A stretch of DNA of 64,000 nucleotides from Acanthopleura granulata (lineage: Eukaryota; Mollusca; Polyplacophora; Chitonida; Chitonidae), in the NCBI GenBank assembly GCA_016165875.1, contig JABBOT010000001.1, positions 15,072,330 through 15,136,329 on the forward strand. Reading direction: 5' to 3'. Made by a program: the position numbers and the translations under genes. The notes under the pieces were generated by a model. That model made no database searches and was not told the origin of the DNA. It saw nothing but the letters and a program-made list of their open reading frames with translations. Shown here piece after piece: positions 21,301-27,668 of the stretch (positions within the stretch are counted from its first letter, which is position 1; each line of letters begins with the position of its first letter).

Positions 21301-23431
21301 GTGATGACCATGACGTTGGACAGACCAGCTGCTTTAACTGTCTTAAACAGATAAACAAATGCATGTCTTCAAATCTTTTGTTCTGGACATAATTTATCTG
21401 GAACACAACATCCCAGAAACAGTAATGTCATCCGCAAAGCAAAACAGAAAGAGTTCTATGCTAAAACCAAACTTTCCAAACAAGTGCTATCATTTTACAT
21501 AGCAGGTTTGCTTCCATAATGGGCTCATTTATAGGATTAAATTAAGGTCAACTGTTAAAGGTACAAACTTTACAACCTCCATGGCAGCCATATTGCAAAT
21601 CCAGAGCATTACCTGCACTTCTGGGGTCTGATAAGATGACACATGTTGGCAAACCTCCAGAGGGCTGCCCTCAGGGTGCGAGATGGGCCGTTTTTCTTGA
21701 CCTCCTTATACAGCTCCACTTGGAGACGACCCAAGTTTGTCTCCAACAGTGTCTTAAAACAGAGATCAAAATGATGTAGAAACACAGTAGTGCAGGCCTG
21801 CACCAGAATTCTGAGTATAAAAGAAATTTTGTCACAGAGCTTAATTCTTGTTTTTTTCTAACATTCCCTTAATTTTAAAAATATTATAACAATATTAATA
21901 TTGCGACATCTTATTACTAAACAGCAGTGGCTGCTAATACGTAATATGATCTGCAAGAGAAGGGAAAAATGTAATGTGTTAAAAACATGAGAACAATACA
22001 CACAACAAGACAGCTATGCATCCACATGTCAGAGCTGTTCATCCCTACATAACACATCCCCATACTCACCTTGATGGTTCTATTCAGACACTCATCAGCA
22101 ACCATTCTGACGTCGGCCTCAGTGTCGTCACACAATGTCAGAAACGCTTCCATGGCAATTCCCAAAAACTTGGGGAAATCAGGGATAGACCTGCAACCAA
22201 ATGCAAGTATGATGACATCAGCAGAGTGCCAGCACACACAGAACATTGAGACAGAGGAAACATACTGTAGGATTCAACTCAAGGTTGTTCTGAAGAGCTG
22301 TTTGACAGGAATTCCTTGATAATGATGTCCTGTGTGACATCATACTTCAGGGATACCACTGTGTCAAGTCATACTTCCAGCACAGCTTAGAACATCCGTA
22401 TCTTGCACACATGTGCAGTTAAAATCAAATTGAGCACTTTGATGTACATCGATTCGCAATGAATATGTGTGTCAACTGTGTAAGCTATCTAACAGCAGTG
22501 ACACACCAAAACAGAATGCATTTCAATGCACTCTGATGTACAGACTTTCATGGAATACAGCTGTGGACAAACCAGATTTGGTTATAAATGCACACTGAAT
22601 TCAGTCCACTCACATTTATATGTGCTTTGAGAACTGTGATTCAGTTCTTTTCAGTTTGGTTATGTGGTGTATTAATGAGAATATGGTTTCATTCTGCTAA
22701 ACTCAATTCCATTATGTACAGCCCACAGGCTTCCAAAGCTTTGCCAAAAGTAAAGACACACCATGACATCAATGGAAAAAATTCCTCCCAAATCTGTTCA
22801 GATTGAATACAAATCTATCTGATTCAATAACAATGAGTGTGTCAACAATGTTAAAAATTCACAGACAAGTTAAGTGATCTACTGATTATCAAAATATAAA
22901 TGTACAGTACCCTGCATACACATAATCCGAATTCAAACATTTTTCAGCCTACATGAATTATGAAAATATAACAAAGCAAAGTATTTTTTGTAGAGACCCA
23001 CCTCATGTTGGGTGCACAAATGCAGTCAGCCACCATGTTGCAGTGTTGTGTCTTTTCTTTCTTTGTGGGAGGCTGGTCTTTTTTTCTGGAAGAAAAAAAT
23101 TTACTACATTGCCATGTTCACAATTTTAATTTTTCACTTATATGAGTTGTCAATCTTATGGGTGAAAAAAGCAGACTATTTTTAAATGAACAGAAGTTTT
23201 CTTGATAAATAAAACGGAGTACAGTTTTTCTTAGACTGAGCGCTCAAAGTTTTGTACCCCAGTAAAAGCCATCTCCCTACTCCACCAAAGAGTTTCAATG
23301 CCTATATCCTTTTCTGTAAACTCTCTAGTACAGTAATATACTCACTTGGTGACATCTTCCACTGTCAATCCCATCGGCTGAAAGACCTTCAGTCCTTCAA
23401 AGGCCTTCACCAATTTTTCAATTGTAGCCAT
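183..23431 (-). CDS. HTT: Huntingtin, 5' half of gene (29 coding exons, continues off the left edge)
   Basis: Huntingtin is a very large alpha-solenoid (HEAT-repeat) scaffold linked to vesicle transport, autophagy and transcription, and it binds HAP40 in other animals. I joined 29 exons by GT/AG sites, reading phase and alignment from memory to vertebrate huntingtin; the joined frame stays open for about 1,597 codons. Diagnostic segments, in order, are the N17 helix, MVADECLN in E3, [13 protein letters not shown] and RPQKCR in E4, a long acidic disordered exon (E9), [11 protein letters not shown] in E13, [10 protein letters not shown] in E18, [15 protein letters not shown] in E23 and [12 protein letters not shown] in E25. 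Vertebrate huntingtin is about 3,140 residues, so roughly half is present. The start ATG at 23,431 has A at -3, G at +4 and an in-frame TAA four codons upstream. There is no polyQ. Exon ends are firm except the 3' end of E15 and of the last exon. Confidence 0.97.
590..712 (-). CDS. HTT: HTT exon 28
   Basis: It encodes [20 protein letters not shown] and [15 protein letters not shown], matching vertebrate [35 protein letters not shown]. Acceptor gatcag, donor gtgagt. Confidence 0.92.
1230..1346 (-). CDS. HTT: HTT exon 27
   Basis: It encodes [20 protein letters not shown] and [19 protein letters not shown], matching vertebrate [26 protein letters not shown]. Phase 0 at both ends. Confidence 0.97.
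2472..2608 (-). CDS. HTT: HTT exon 26
   Basis: It encodes [20 protein letters not shown] and [20 protein letters not shown], matching vertebrate ALQPIVHDLFVLRGTNK and [20 protein letters not shown]. Donor gtaata. Confidence 0.97.
2836..2984 (-). CDS. HTT: HTT exon 25
   Basis: It encodes [20 protein letters not shown] and [18 protein letters not shown], near-identical to vertebrate AIIPNIFFFLVLLSYERYH and [18 protein letters not shown]. The exon ends in phase 1. Confidence 0.97.
3247..3302 (-). CDS. HTT: HTT exon 24
   Basis: It is a 56-nt exon encoding [19 protein letters not shown], matching vertebrate VFIGFVLKQFEYIEVGQFR. Acceptor tttacag, donor gtaagg. Confidence 0.95.
3828..3989 (-). CDS. 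HTT: HTT exon 23 (source of an in-frame tandem array)
   Basis: It encodes [20 protein letters not shown] and [16 protein letters not shown], almost the vertebrate sequence. Phase 0 at both ends. Two more copies of its acceptor and first ~60 bp lie at +81 and +162 bp upstream in the gene, in frame (starts at 4,070 and 4,151). Confidence 0.97.
3963..4205 (-). repeat. 81-bp tandem array built from the 5' edge of HTT exon 23
   Basis: Three tandem units of 81 bp each hold the acceptor (tgtatttcag) and the first ~60 bp of exon 23. The three acceptors are spaced by exactly 81 bp, with exon starts at 3,989, 4,070 and 4,151. No stop codon interrupts the coding frame through the whole array. Confidence 0.9.
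4291..4366 (-). CDS. HTT: HTT exon 22
   Basis: It is a short exon encoding [20 protein letters not shown] and GSKADK, joining in frame to [13 protein letters not shown]. It corresponds to vertebrate [21 protein letters not shown]...RADK. Acceptor tttcag, donor gtagga. Confidence 0.93.
4874..5094 (-). CDS. HTT: HTT exon 21
   Basis: It encodes [40 protein letters not shown] and QMDQEDNS, matching vertebrate LLKTLFGTNLASQF...[20 protein letters not shown]...QEND. Acceptor ctccag, donor gtaatg. Confidence 0.97.
5589..5774 (-). CDS. HTT: HTT exon 20
   Basis: It encodes [40 protein letters not shown] and TVLCVQQ, matching vertebrate [28 protein letters not shown] and VCVQQ. Phase 0 at both ends. 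Confidence 0.96.
6074..6192 (-). CDS. HTT: HTT exon 19
   Basis: It starts with a Lys/Asp-rich linker and then encodes [20 protein letters not shown] and YSNYK, matching vertebrate [25 protein letters not shown]. Acceptor atttccag, donor gtaata. Confidence 0.95.
6430..6515. repeat. Palindromic hairpin in an HTT intron
   Basis: 'catgatcattacagatt' (6,433-6,449) is the perfect reverse complement of 'aatctgtaatgatcatg' (6,484-6,500), and the pairing extends outward with a small bulge ('tatctctagcatg' against 'catgccagaggta'). Confidence 0.75.
6600..6799 (-). CDS. HTT: HTT exon 18
   Basis: It encodes [20 protein letters not shown], then [20 protein letters not shown] and a polar Lys/Ser/Asn-rich tail. 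This is the counterpart of vertebrate [23 protein letters not shown]...SLSPIRRKGK. Donor gtaagg. Confidence 0.96.
6868..7132 (-). mobile_element. tRNA-derived SINE in an HTT intron
   Basis: It is the same family as the element at 16,426, reversed: the (attt)n tail is at the left and the 'acacagaggtccc' head at the right. It lies between HTT exons 17 and 18. An aaatatgcaaa pair at 6,851 and 7,165 may be a degraded target duplication. Confidence 0.85.
7418..7553 (-). CDS. HTT: HTT exon 17
   Basis: It encodes [20 protein letters not shown] and [20 protein letters not shown], matching vertebrate [25 protein letters not shown]. Acceptor ctgttacag, donor gtaagt. Confidence 0.92.
7840..7982 (-). 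CDS. HTT: HTT exon 16
   Basis: It encodes [20 protein letters not shown] and [19 protein letters not shown], matching vertebrate [21 protein letters not shown]. Acceptor ttttcag, donor gtgagt, ending in phase 1. Confidence 0.94.
9551..9705. repeat. Long imperfect hairpin (foldback) in the HTT intron after exon 15
   Basis: The arm 'cctgcacataggtgcctgac' and on to 'acacccctttggatgaag' pairs with the reverse complement of 9,657-9,705, leaving a loop of about 55 bases. The arms match over ~50 positions with scattered mismatches. It could be a foldback transposon or a microRNA-like precursor. Confidence 0.65.
9931..10070 (-). CDS. HTT: HTT exon 15 (3' end uncertain)
   Basis: It encodes [20 protein letters not shown] and [19 protein letters not shown], matching vertebrate FGCCEALCLLSTAFP and GWHCGVPPLS. 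The frame stays open to a gtgtaag at 9,875, but that end would be phase 0 and does not join the next exon. A weak donor at 9,931 (CAG|gtcttt) gives the needed phase 2, unless a small exon was missed between 7,983 and 9,875. Confidence 0.82.
10421..10682 (-). CDS. HTT: HTT exon 14
   Basis: It encodes [20 protein letters not shown] at its start and [20 protein letters not shown] near its end, matching vertebrate LVPKLFYKCDQGQADPVV and MENNLSRVIAAVSHEL. Acceptor tttcag, donor gtgagt. Confidence 0.95.
11363..11463 (-). CDS. HTT: HTT exon 13
   Basis: It encodes [20 protein letters not shown] and [14 protein letters not shown], a near match to vertebrate [31 protein letters not shown]. The exon ends in phase 2. 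Confidence 0.96.
11812..11913 (-). CDS. HTT: HTT exon 12
   Basis: It encodes [20 protein letters not shown] and [12 protein letters not shown], matching vertebrate TELLETLAEIDFRLVSFLE. Phase 0 at both ends; donor gtaagt. Confidence 0.92.
12268..12660 (-). repeat. ~100-bp tandem array built from the 3' edge of HTT exon 11
   Basis: Segments beginning 'ttaacc..cagtaag' and ending in the 'gctcacc' donor context recur about every 100 bp inside the intron. They copy exon 11 from its [12 protein letters not shown] codons outward. One copy keeps a full gtgagc donor near 12,364; others are degraded. Confidence 0.82.
12569..12762 (-). CDS. HTT: HTT exon 11 (source of a tandem array)
   Basis: It encodes [40 protein letters not shown] and [11 protein letters not shown], matching vertebrate [20 protein letters not shown] and SSYWLVR. 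Its 3' edge and gtgagc donor are copied in the intron at 12,268-12,568. Confidence 0.93.
13480..13900 (-). repeat. ~100-bp tandem array built from the 3' half of HTT exon 10
   Basis: Four units share the [17 protein letters not shown] coding region and a GCTCCAG|gta donor. Donor positions are 13,797 (the exon proper), 13,696, 13,587 and 13,488, at intervals of 101, 109 and 99 bp. Reading past the first donor meets a stop near 13,714. Confidence 0.88.
13797..13961 (-). CDS. HTT: HTT exon 10 (source of a tandem donor array)
   Basis: It encodes [38 protein letters not shown] and a short TDAP tail, corresponding to vertebrate [25 protein letters not shown]. Its 3' half plus the GCTCCAG|gtaag donor is repeated three more times downstream in the intron (13,480-13,796). 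Confidence 0.92.
14413..15123 (-). CDS. HTT: HTT exon 9: long acidic disordered exon
   Basis: At 711 nt this is the largest exon here. Its first two thirds are rich in Glu, Asp, Ser and Gly (for example [12 protein letters not shown]), the counterpart of the vertebrate protease-sensitive loop. It includes [14 protein letters not shown], close to the vertebrate LSHSSSQ motif. The last third returns to folded solenoid with [20 protein letters not shown] and [13 protein letters not shown], matching vertebrate [20 protein letters not shown] and ALSCVGAAVALHP. Caspase or calpain cleavage is known in vertebrates but cannot be assumed at these residues. Confidence 0.95.
15586..15778 (-). CDS. HTT: HTT exon 8
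   Basis: It encodes [20 protein letters not shown] and [19 protein letters not shown], matching vertebrate [28 protein letters not shown]. It ends in a Ser/Thr-rich tail that starts the disordered loop. Donor gtaagt. Confidence 0.96.
15960..17440. repeat. Intronic repeat copy 1 (direct pair with 18,150-19,420)
   Basis: This block lies between HTT exons 7 and 8. It shares long collinear stretches with 18,150-19,420, for example 'ggatcataagaaattt', 'aaaacctgtacgataaa', 'agtttaatatccc' and 'aaatacccaatactgtacagtg'. It is interrupted by a SINE at 16,426-16,696. Confidence 0.8.
16426..16696 (+). mobile_element. tRNA-derived SINE, full length with target duplication
   Basis: It starts 'ggggcctccgtggtgcagtc', carries a tRNA-type B box (gagttcaagcc near 16,505), a conserved body with 'ccggccgtacgtgagaaggt', and ends in (aata)n. 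A 10-bp target duplication, atctgtctta, is at 16,416-16,425 and 16,697-16,706. Confidence 0.9.
17518..17699 (-). CDS. HTT: HTT exon 7
   Basis: It encodes [40 protein letters not shown] and SFGVMRSE...EQLLQ, matching vertebrate LLTLRYLVPLLQQQV...LKGSFGV...AEQLVQ. It is 182 nt long and lies between two direct copies of a >1-kb intronic repeat; losing it would shift the frame. Confidence 0.95.
18150..19420. repeat. Intronic repeat copy 2, without the SINE
   Basis: It is the second direct copy, between HTT exons 6 and 7, and is diverged from copy 1 by many substitutions and small indels. It lacks the SINE and so shows the empty site at 18,603-18,612 (atctgtatta). Confidence 0.8.
19705..19846 (-). 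CDS. HTT: HTT exon 6
   Basis: It encodes [20 protein letters not shown], then [20 protein letters not shown] and WLLEALM. It matches vertebrate [21 protein letters not shown] and SWLLNVLL. The exon ends in phase 1. Confidence 0.95.
20192..20330 (-). CDS. HTT: HTT exon 5 (source of a tandem array)
   Basis: It encodes [20 protein letters not shown], then [20 protein letters not shown] and ANDAEVK, aligning to vertebrate RPYLVNLLPCLTR...EESVQETLAAAVPKI...FANDNEIK. The first ~40 bp and the ctgtccccag acceptor are repeated many times in the intron at 20,331-21,260. Confidence 0.95.
20285..21260 (-). repeat. ~75-80-bp minisatellite carrying the acceptor and 5' edge of HTT exon 5
   Basis: About a dozen units repeat 'catggcatgaggttcacaatgta' plus a purine-rich run (the polypyrimidine tract read on the minus strand). 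The three units between about 20,400 and 20,640 are almost identical; units farther from the exon are more diverged. Several keep a usable AG (for example near 20,698, 21,010 and 21,230); the near-identical ones have lost it (cctgg in place of ccagg). Confidence 0.87.
21613..21752 (-). CDS. HTT: HTT exon 4
   Basis: It encodes [20 protein letters not shown], then the LRAALWRF segment and LIRPQKCR. The acceptor at ttttaag was chosen over a more upstream cag because it gives phase 0 and the length expected from vertebrate huntingtin. Donor gtaatg, ending in phase 2. Confidence 0.95.
22070..22190 (-). CDS. HTT: HTT exon 3
   Basis: It encodes [17 protein letters not shown] and then [20 protein letters not shown], closely matching the vertebrate LGIAMELFLL and [15 protein letters not shown] segment of the first HEAT repeats. 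Acceptor ttgcag, donor gtgagt. Confidence 0.96.
23002..23085 (-). CDS. HTT: HTT exon 2
   Basis: It follows a ttttcttccag acceptor and encodes a lysine-rich stretch, then [17 protein letters not shown], aligning to vertebrate KKDRVNHCLTICENIV and the following residues. It enters and leaves in phase 2, and the donor is gtggg. Confidence 0.9.
23346..23431 (-). CDS. HTT: HTT exon 1: N17 helix, no polyQ
   Basis: It encodes [17 protein letters not shown] followed by [12 protein letters not shown]. The first 17 residues match the vertebrate N17 membrane-binding amphipathic helix at 13 positions. Residue 18 is a single Gln, then Pro, where vertebrates carry the polyQ and proline tracts. The donor is gtgag and the exon ends in phase 2. 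N17 has been linked in vertebrates to membrane association and nuclear export; that role is inferred here. Confidence 0.96.
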
Positions 23432-25300
23432 GCTTTTTTTTTATCTATTCAATGAAATACAAAAAAGAAAATATAACAACTGAAACAGATGAAAGGAATC
23501 ACACCTGCATAAAGACAACTTTTCTTGAATTTTTACATTTAAAAACCAAAAAAACTGTAATAAACAGGGCCTCCAATAATTTATTATTACCTCCCTTGGG
23601 GGAGGGAACACTGTCACTGACAGCCATGTTTCATTAGAATGGCACAAATTGAGGACCTATATGTACCTGTAAAACAGAAATTTGCTTCTTAATTAGCATC
23701 TACATGTACTCATTTTTTCCCCTTTGCAGGAAATCTGAAAACTGTCTGCAACTGCGAATTAAATACAACATACAGCTTTTGGGAAAACTGGCAATCATTC
23801 TACGTGACCTGAAAAATATTGACATCAATAAAGTCATCGTATTTACATGTCCCAGTTGTCGTAATCTCATGCAGAAAAAATCATAGATGAGATCGGTTGA
23901 CATGGGAGCTAAATGAATGGAAGAATCTATTCATACAGTATCTAAAATTTTCTCCAACAACCACAACCCACCTTATTTAATTTCAGGTATTATGCTTGCT
24001 CAGCACTGTATACTGTAGTCCGAGATTGCTCAGACGCTGGAATTTGCATTAGAAATGATGCATTCGACAACAACGCTCAAATCCCATGTCTGAAACTTCT
24101 TGTTACATTTCTTGTGTTGTTTAGGTGGGTCATGCACGTGAACATATGAAACGTTACCAACAATAGTTGAACTCCTTGACTCTACAATTTGAAGATGACT
24201 TTCTTTCAGTTAGTGCAACACAATACTGGCAGTAAATAAAGCAATTCAAAACACTTCAAAACTAAGTTGCAAAAATAATTTGGGGGGTGTAAAAAAAAAC
24301 TTTCAGAAAAGAAATATTACATATGTCTGCATACAGTCACAATCCAAAACTGCACTGGTGACTGTCTTGTAAACATGTCAGTACCAGACAGCTTGTATAC
24401 CTTTCTCCTTATCAAGGGTACTTGGTCATATTACGGTCACAAAGTTATGTGTGGCAATGGGAAAGGAGTATGTAAAACTGATCTGACCAGCTAGAGGTAT
24501 GTGAATTGCTTTTTCTTGCATAATCAGTTCGTCACCAGGGTTTTCTACACAAGCGGTCGCAACCATGTCATTAATAACGGAAATTCCAACATCTGAGCAA
24601 TCACGCACTATATGTATGTGTAATTTAGGTCCTCGGTCTAAGACAGAAAAGGATAAGTGTTCGCAACGAATCAAGATAAAATTAAGTCAGTAACAATAAT
24701 AGTCCTGTGGACAAGTTGATATGTCGCAATTTATCTAAGCCACATTTCTTGAAATAATTGTACTTGTTTGTTCATGGATGTAGAATCCCTACCACTGTCC
24801 ACCAGCAGCAGTGTCAAGGCATGATTTTTCTGTGTGTATCAAAGCGTTGGTTCCTTGATCAAGATACATGACGGTGTTGATGTCGTAATACTTACTTGTA
24901 ATATGTCAGTATACTTCAACGGGATGAAGAATTAGCTTCCTTTATCAAGCAACCGAGTCTCCGTCCGTCTTGTCACATTTGACGTTGTTGTTGTTGAGGT
25001 CCTGCCATCGGCGCAGACATAAGAAATAACAATAAAATGGGGCTACATTTCCGACATTTCCAACTCGAACAGTGTTTGAATGACCGATCTTCTACTCAAT
25101 GGACAGATTGCGCATAATGTGGTTTAAGCGCGGGGATAATTACGAAAACAAACATGATTATTCCCGTGGTTTTGACTTTTGTCTGTTCCAGTCAACTTCC
25201 GTCTACCCCAATCACGTGACTTGTCCATCTCACGACAACACGACTCTACCACAGAGATTTTCGTCAGGTAAATGGAGGTCTAATCTATTCGTGTGATTCA
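23432..25300 (-). other. HTT upstream region, no exon resolved
   Basis: It must contain the HTT 5' UTR and promoter, but I cannot place the transcription start. The stretch at 24,900-25,280 is richer in CpG than its surroundings and holds a palindromic TCACGTGA E-box at 25,212-25,219. An 82-codon minus-strand frame at 24,426-24,674 looks protein-like but matches nothing I know. Confidence 0.4.
25212..25219. promoter_or_regulatory. TCACGTGA E-box (CLEAR/USF type)
   Basis: It is an 8-bp palindrome in the presumed 5' flank of HTT, about 1.8 kb before the start codon. Such sites bind bHLH-Zip factors (USF, TFEB/MITF) in animals. One 8-mer can occur by chance. Confidence 0.25.
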
Positions 25301-25974
25301 ACTCAGTGACATGCTGAAAAAGCCTTGTGTAAGCTTCACGAAAGAATGGGTGATTTGTTTTTAAATAATTTACGGATTAATCTCGTTCAGTTTAACCACC
25401 TCCGCTGGATCGACTGCATATTCTGACTTGGAGTACTGTAACTGTTGCAAATGTGTGAAAGATGTCTTCAGCCATGTGATGTCAAACCAGCTAAGAATTT
25501 GAGCACAGTGCATTTATTTTTCTTTTTTGATGCATAATTGATGCATAATACAGTAGGAAGTAGCTATGTGTAAAATTCTTCTCTCGCAGCCATTTCAAGA
25601 AAACTGTTCGACAATTTGAACGCGGAGGCCAGTCGGGGGTTGAAGAACAGGCCTACCGGCACTCGTAAAATCTTCACAAATCATTTATGATTAAGCTATT
25701 GTATGTTGCAACATGGCCTACAACTGGCGGCATTTGCAACAAAGAATGCCGGAGACTCCCCTCCTTTGTCAAACCATATGTAGGAATATCTATAGGCTTA
25801 GGCCTCTAGCTATTGGACCTATCAAGATATTTAAGAAGGGAACAGGTAAAAGATTCAATGAGATAGCCTACATCACTGAAAAATGTGACTAAACTAAATG
25901 AAACAAGCGACATTAGCCGACTCAGATTATGAATGTAATTGAATTGCAATGATAGGCTGTCATAATATATTTGG

Positions 25975-26173
25975 GTCCACGGTCGCTGAGTTCAAGTCCA
26001 GCTCATGCTGGCTTCCTCTCCGGCCGTACGTGGGAAGGTCCGCCAGACACCTGCGGATGGTCGTGCGTTTATCCCGGGCTTTGTCCGGTTTCCTCGCACC
26101 ATAATGCTGGCCGTCGTCATATAAGTGAAACATTCTTGAGTACGGGGTGAAACACCAATCAAATAAATAAGTA
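25975..26173 (+). mobile_element. SINE, 5'-truncated
   Basis: It begins in the B-box region (gagttcaagtccagctcatg) and keeps the body and the 'caatcaaataaataa' tail; the tRNA A-box half is missing. Confidence 0.85.
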
Positions 26174-26255
26174 AAATATTTGGGTTCAAATTAATACACC
26201 TATCATATTTTTGGTTACTTTAACCTATTTTGTATATATTGTTTAAATTTTTACA

Positions 26256-26258
26256 TTA

Positions 26259-26315
<57 letters not shown>

Positions 26316-26320
26316 TTAAA
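26256..26320 (+). repeat. (ATT)n microsatellite
   Basis: It is an almost perfect run of about 20 ATT units with one TTT interruption near its right end. Confidence 0.97.
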
Positions 26321-27427
26321 TATAGGCCTAAGGCTCGTACAGGGTACAGGTTATCTTGGAGTTTTACCATTGTGTAGTATAGTAAACCCTTAGCCCTAAA
26401 ACCAGACATATGTGCAGCCGAGAGCAGGTTGTGTGTCTGTTTATTACTATATGTTAATGAAATAAATGGGTTCTGTGAGTTTACCGTCAGCGTTCAATGT
26501 GAGTCGCGTTCCGAATATACTGTACACTCATAGGCGTACACGTCCGCACATCTATTACACATGTATTAAAATGGAGTTCTGTCAAATGCATATATTCAAA
26601 GGAAAGGAACTAAGAGAAAAAATATTAACATAAAAATAACTTGATTCCAGCGTAATCACGAAGGAACTAAGTGGGCTTTGCTGTCAGAATTAAGATATGT
26701 CATAATTCGCGATTCAAGGGAGACAATGCCGTTAATATATTGTTTGTACCGAGTTGCCCCCCTTCCACTAGGTATGTTTAGAATATTCCTCTCAGAGGTG
26801 TTTCCAAATACAAGAATGTTGCTCAACGTAGTCTTGACCAAGGCAGAATAGAATTACCCTTGTTTTAGGACAATCCCTGCCTTTCAAAATTAAGTCGTTA
26901 TATTTACATTGTCGAATAAATTGTTGGTAGTGAATTTGTCCTCCTTCAGGTTGGTAATAGAGCCTCAGTTAAGGCTATATTGTCTCCTGTACAGAACTGG
27001 CTTCCATAGTGTAACCTAAATACCGACAGGATCCTTTTCAGCATATTGTTGCATAAAATTTTGGATAACACATCCGTATATAGATGTACAAAATATGACA
27101 ACAAATGAAAGTGGAACCGTGATACACAGAAGTTCCTATATTAAAGTCGACTACTGAGCAAAAATTTTAGTACGGTAATAAAACTTCATTGAAAACAACA
27201 GAGGAGGCAAATCGTGGAGCGCTCGAACGATAAGTTATGAGAGATCTTGGCGAATCTGAATGTGTATGGTTGCAAGGCGCCGATCAGATTGGTCACATAT
27301 TGGCCGAGATATACACAGTTCTGACTAGTCTTAATCGATCAGAGTTTGTGACACGAGCTGCGTATGAGTACAGTCGATCCCAGTGTTCGTGTGCTTCCGC
27401 AAGCCTCATCAGCTCCGTATATTTATG

Positions 27428-27668
27428 ATTTATTTATTTATTTATTTCGTAGGTGTTTTATGTCTTACTGAAGAATATTTCACTTATACGTCGGCGGCGA
27501 GCATTGTGGTCGGAGGAAACCAGACAGAGCCTTGGGGAAACCCACGACCATCCGACCGGGGAGGAAGCCAGCAGGAGCTAGACTTGGACTCACAGCGATC
27601 GCATAGGTGAGAATCACCTGGGCCATTACGTTGCACTAGCGCGCTAACCCCCTCGGCCACGGAGGCCC
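27428..27668 (-). mobile_element. tRNA-derived SINE, near full length
   Basis: An (attt)n tail at the left is followed by the family body and a head ending 'ctcggccacggaggcccc'. Similar 'tccgtatatttatg' and 'tctgtatttatg' sequences flank it as a likely target duplication. Confidence 0.87.

Noticed and set aside
26256..26320. Possible CRISPR or structured repeat
   Set aside because: It is a plain ATT microsatellite; the window is eukaryotic and no spacer-repeat structure exists.
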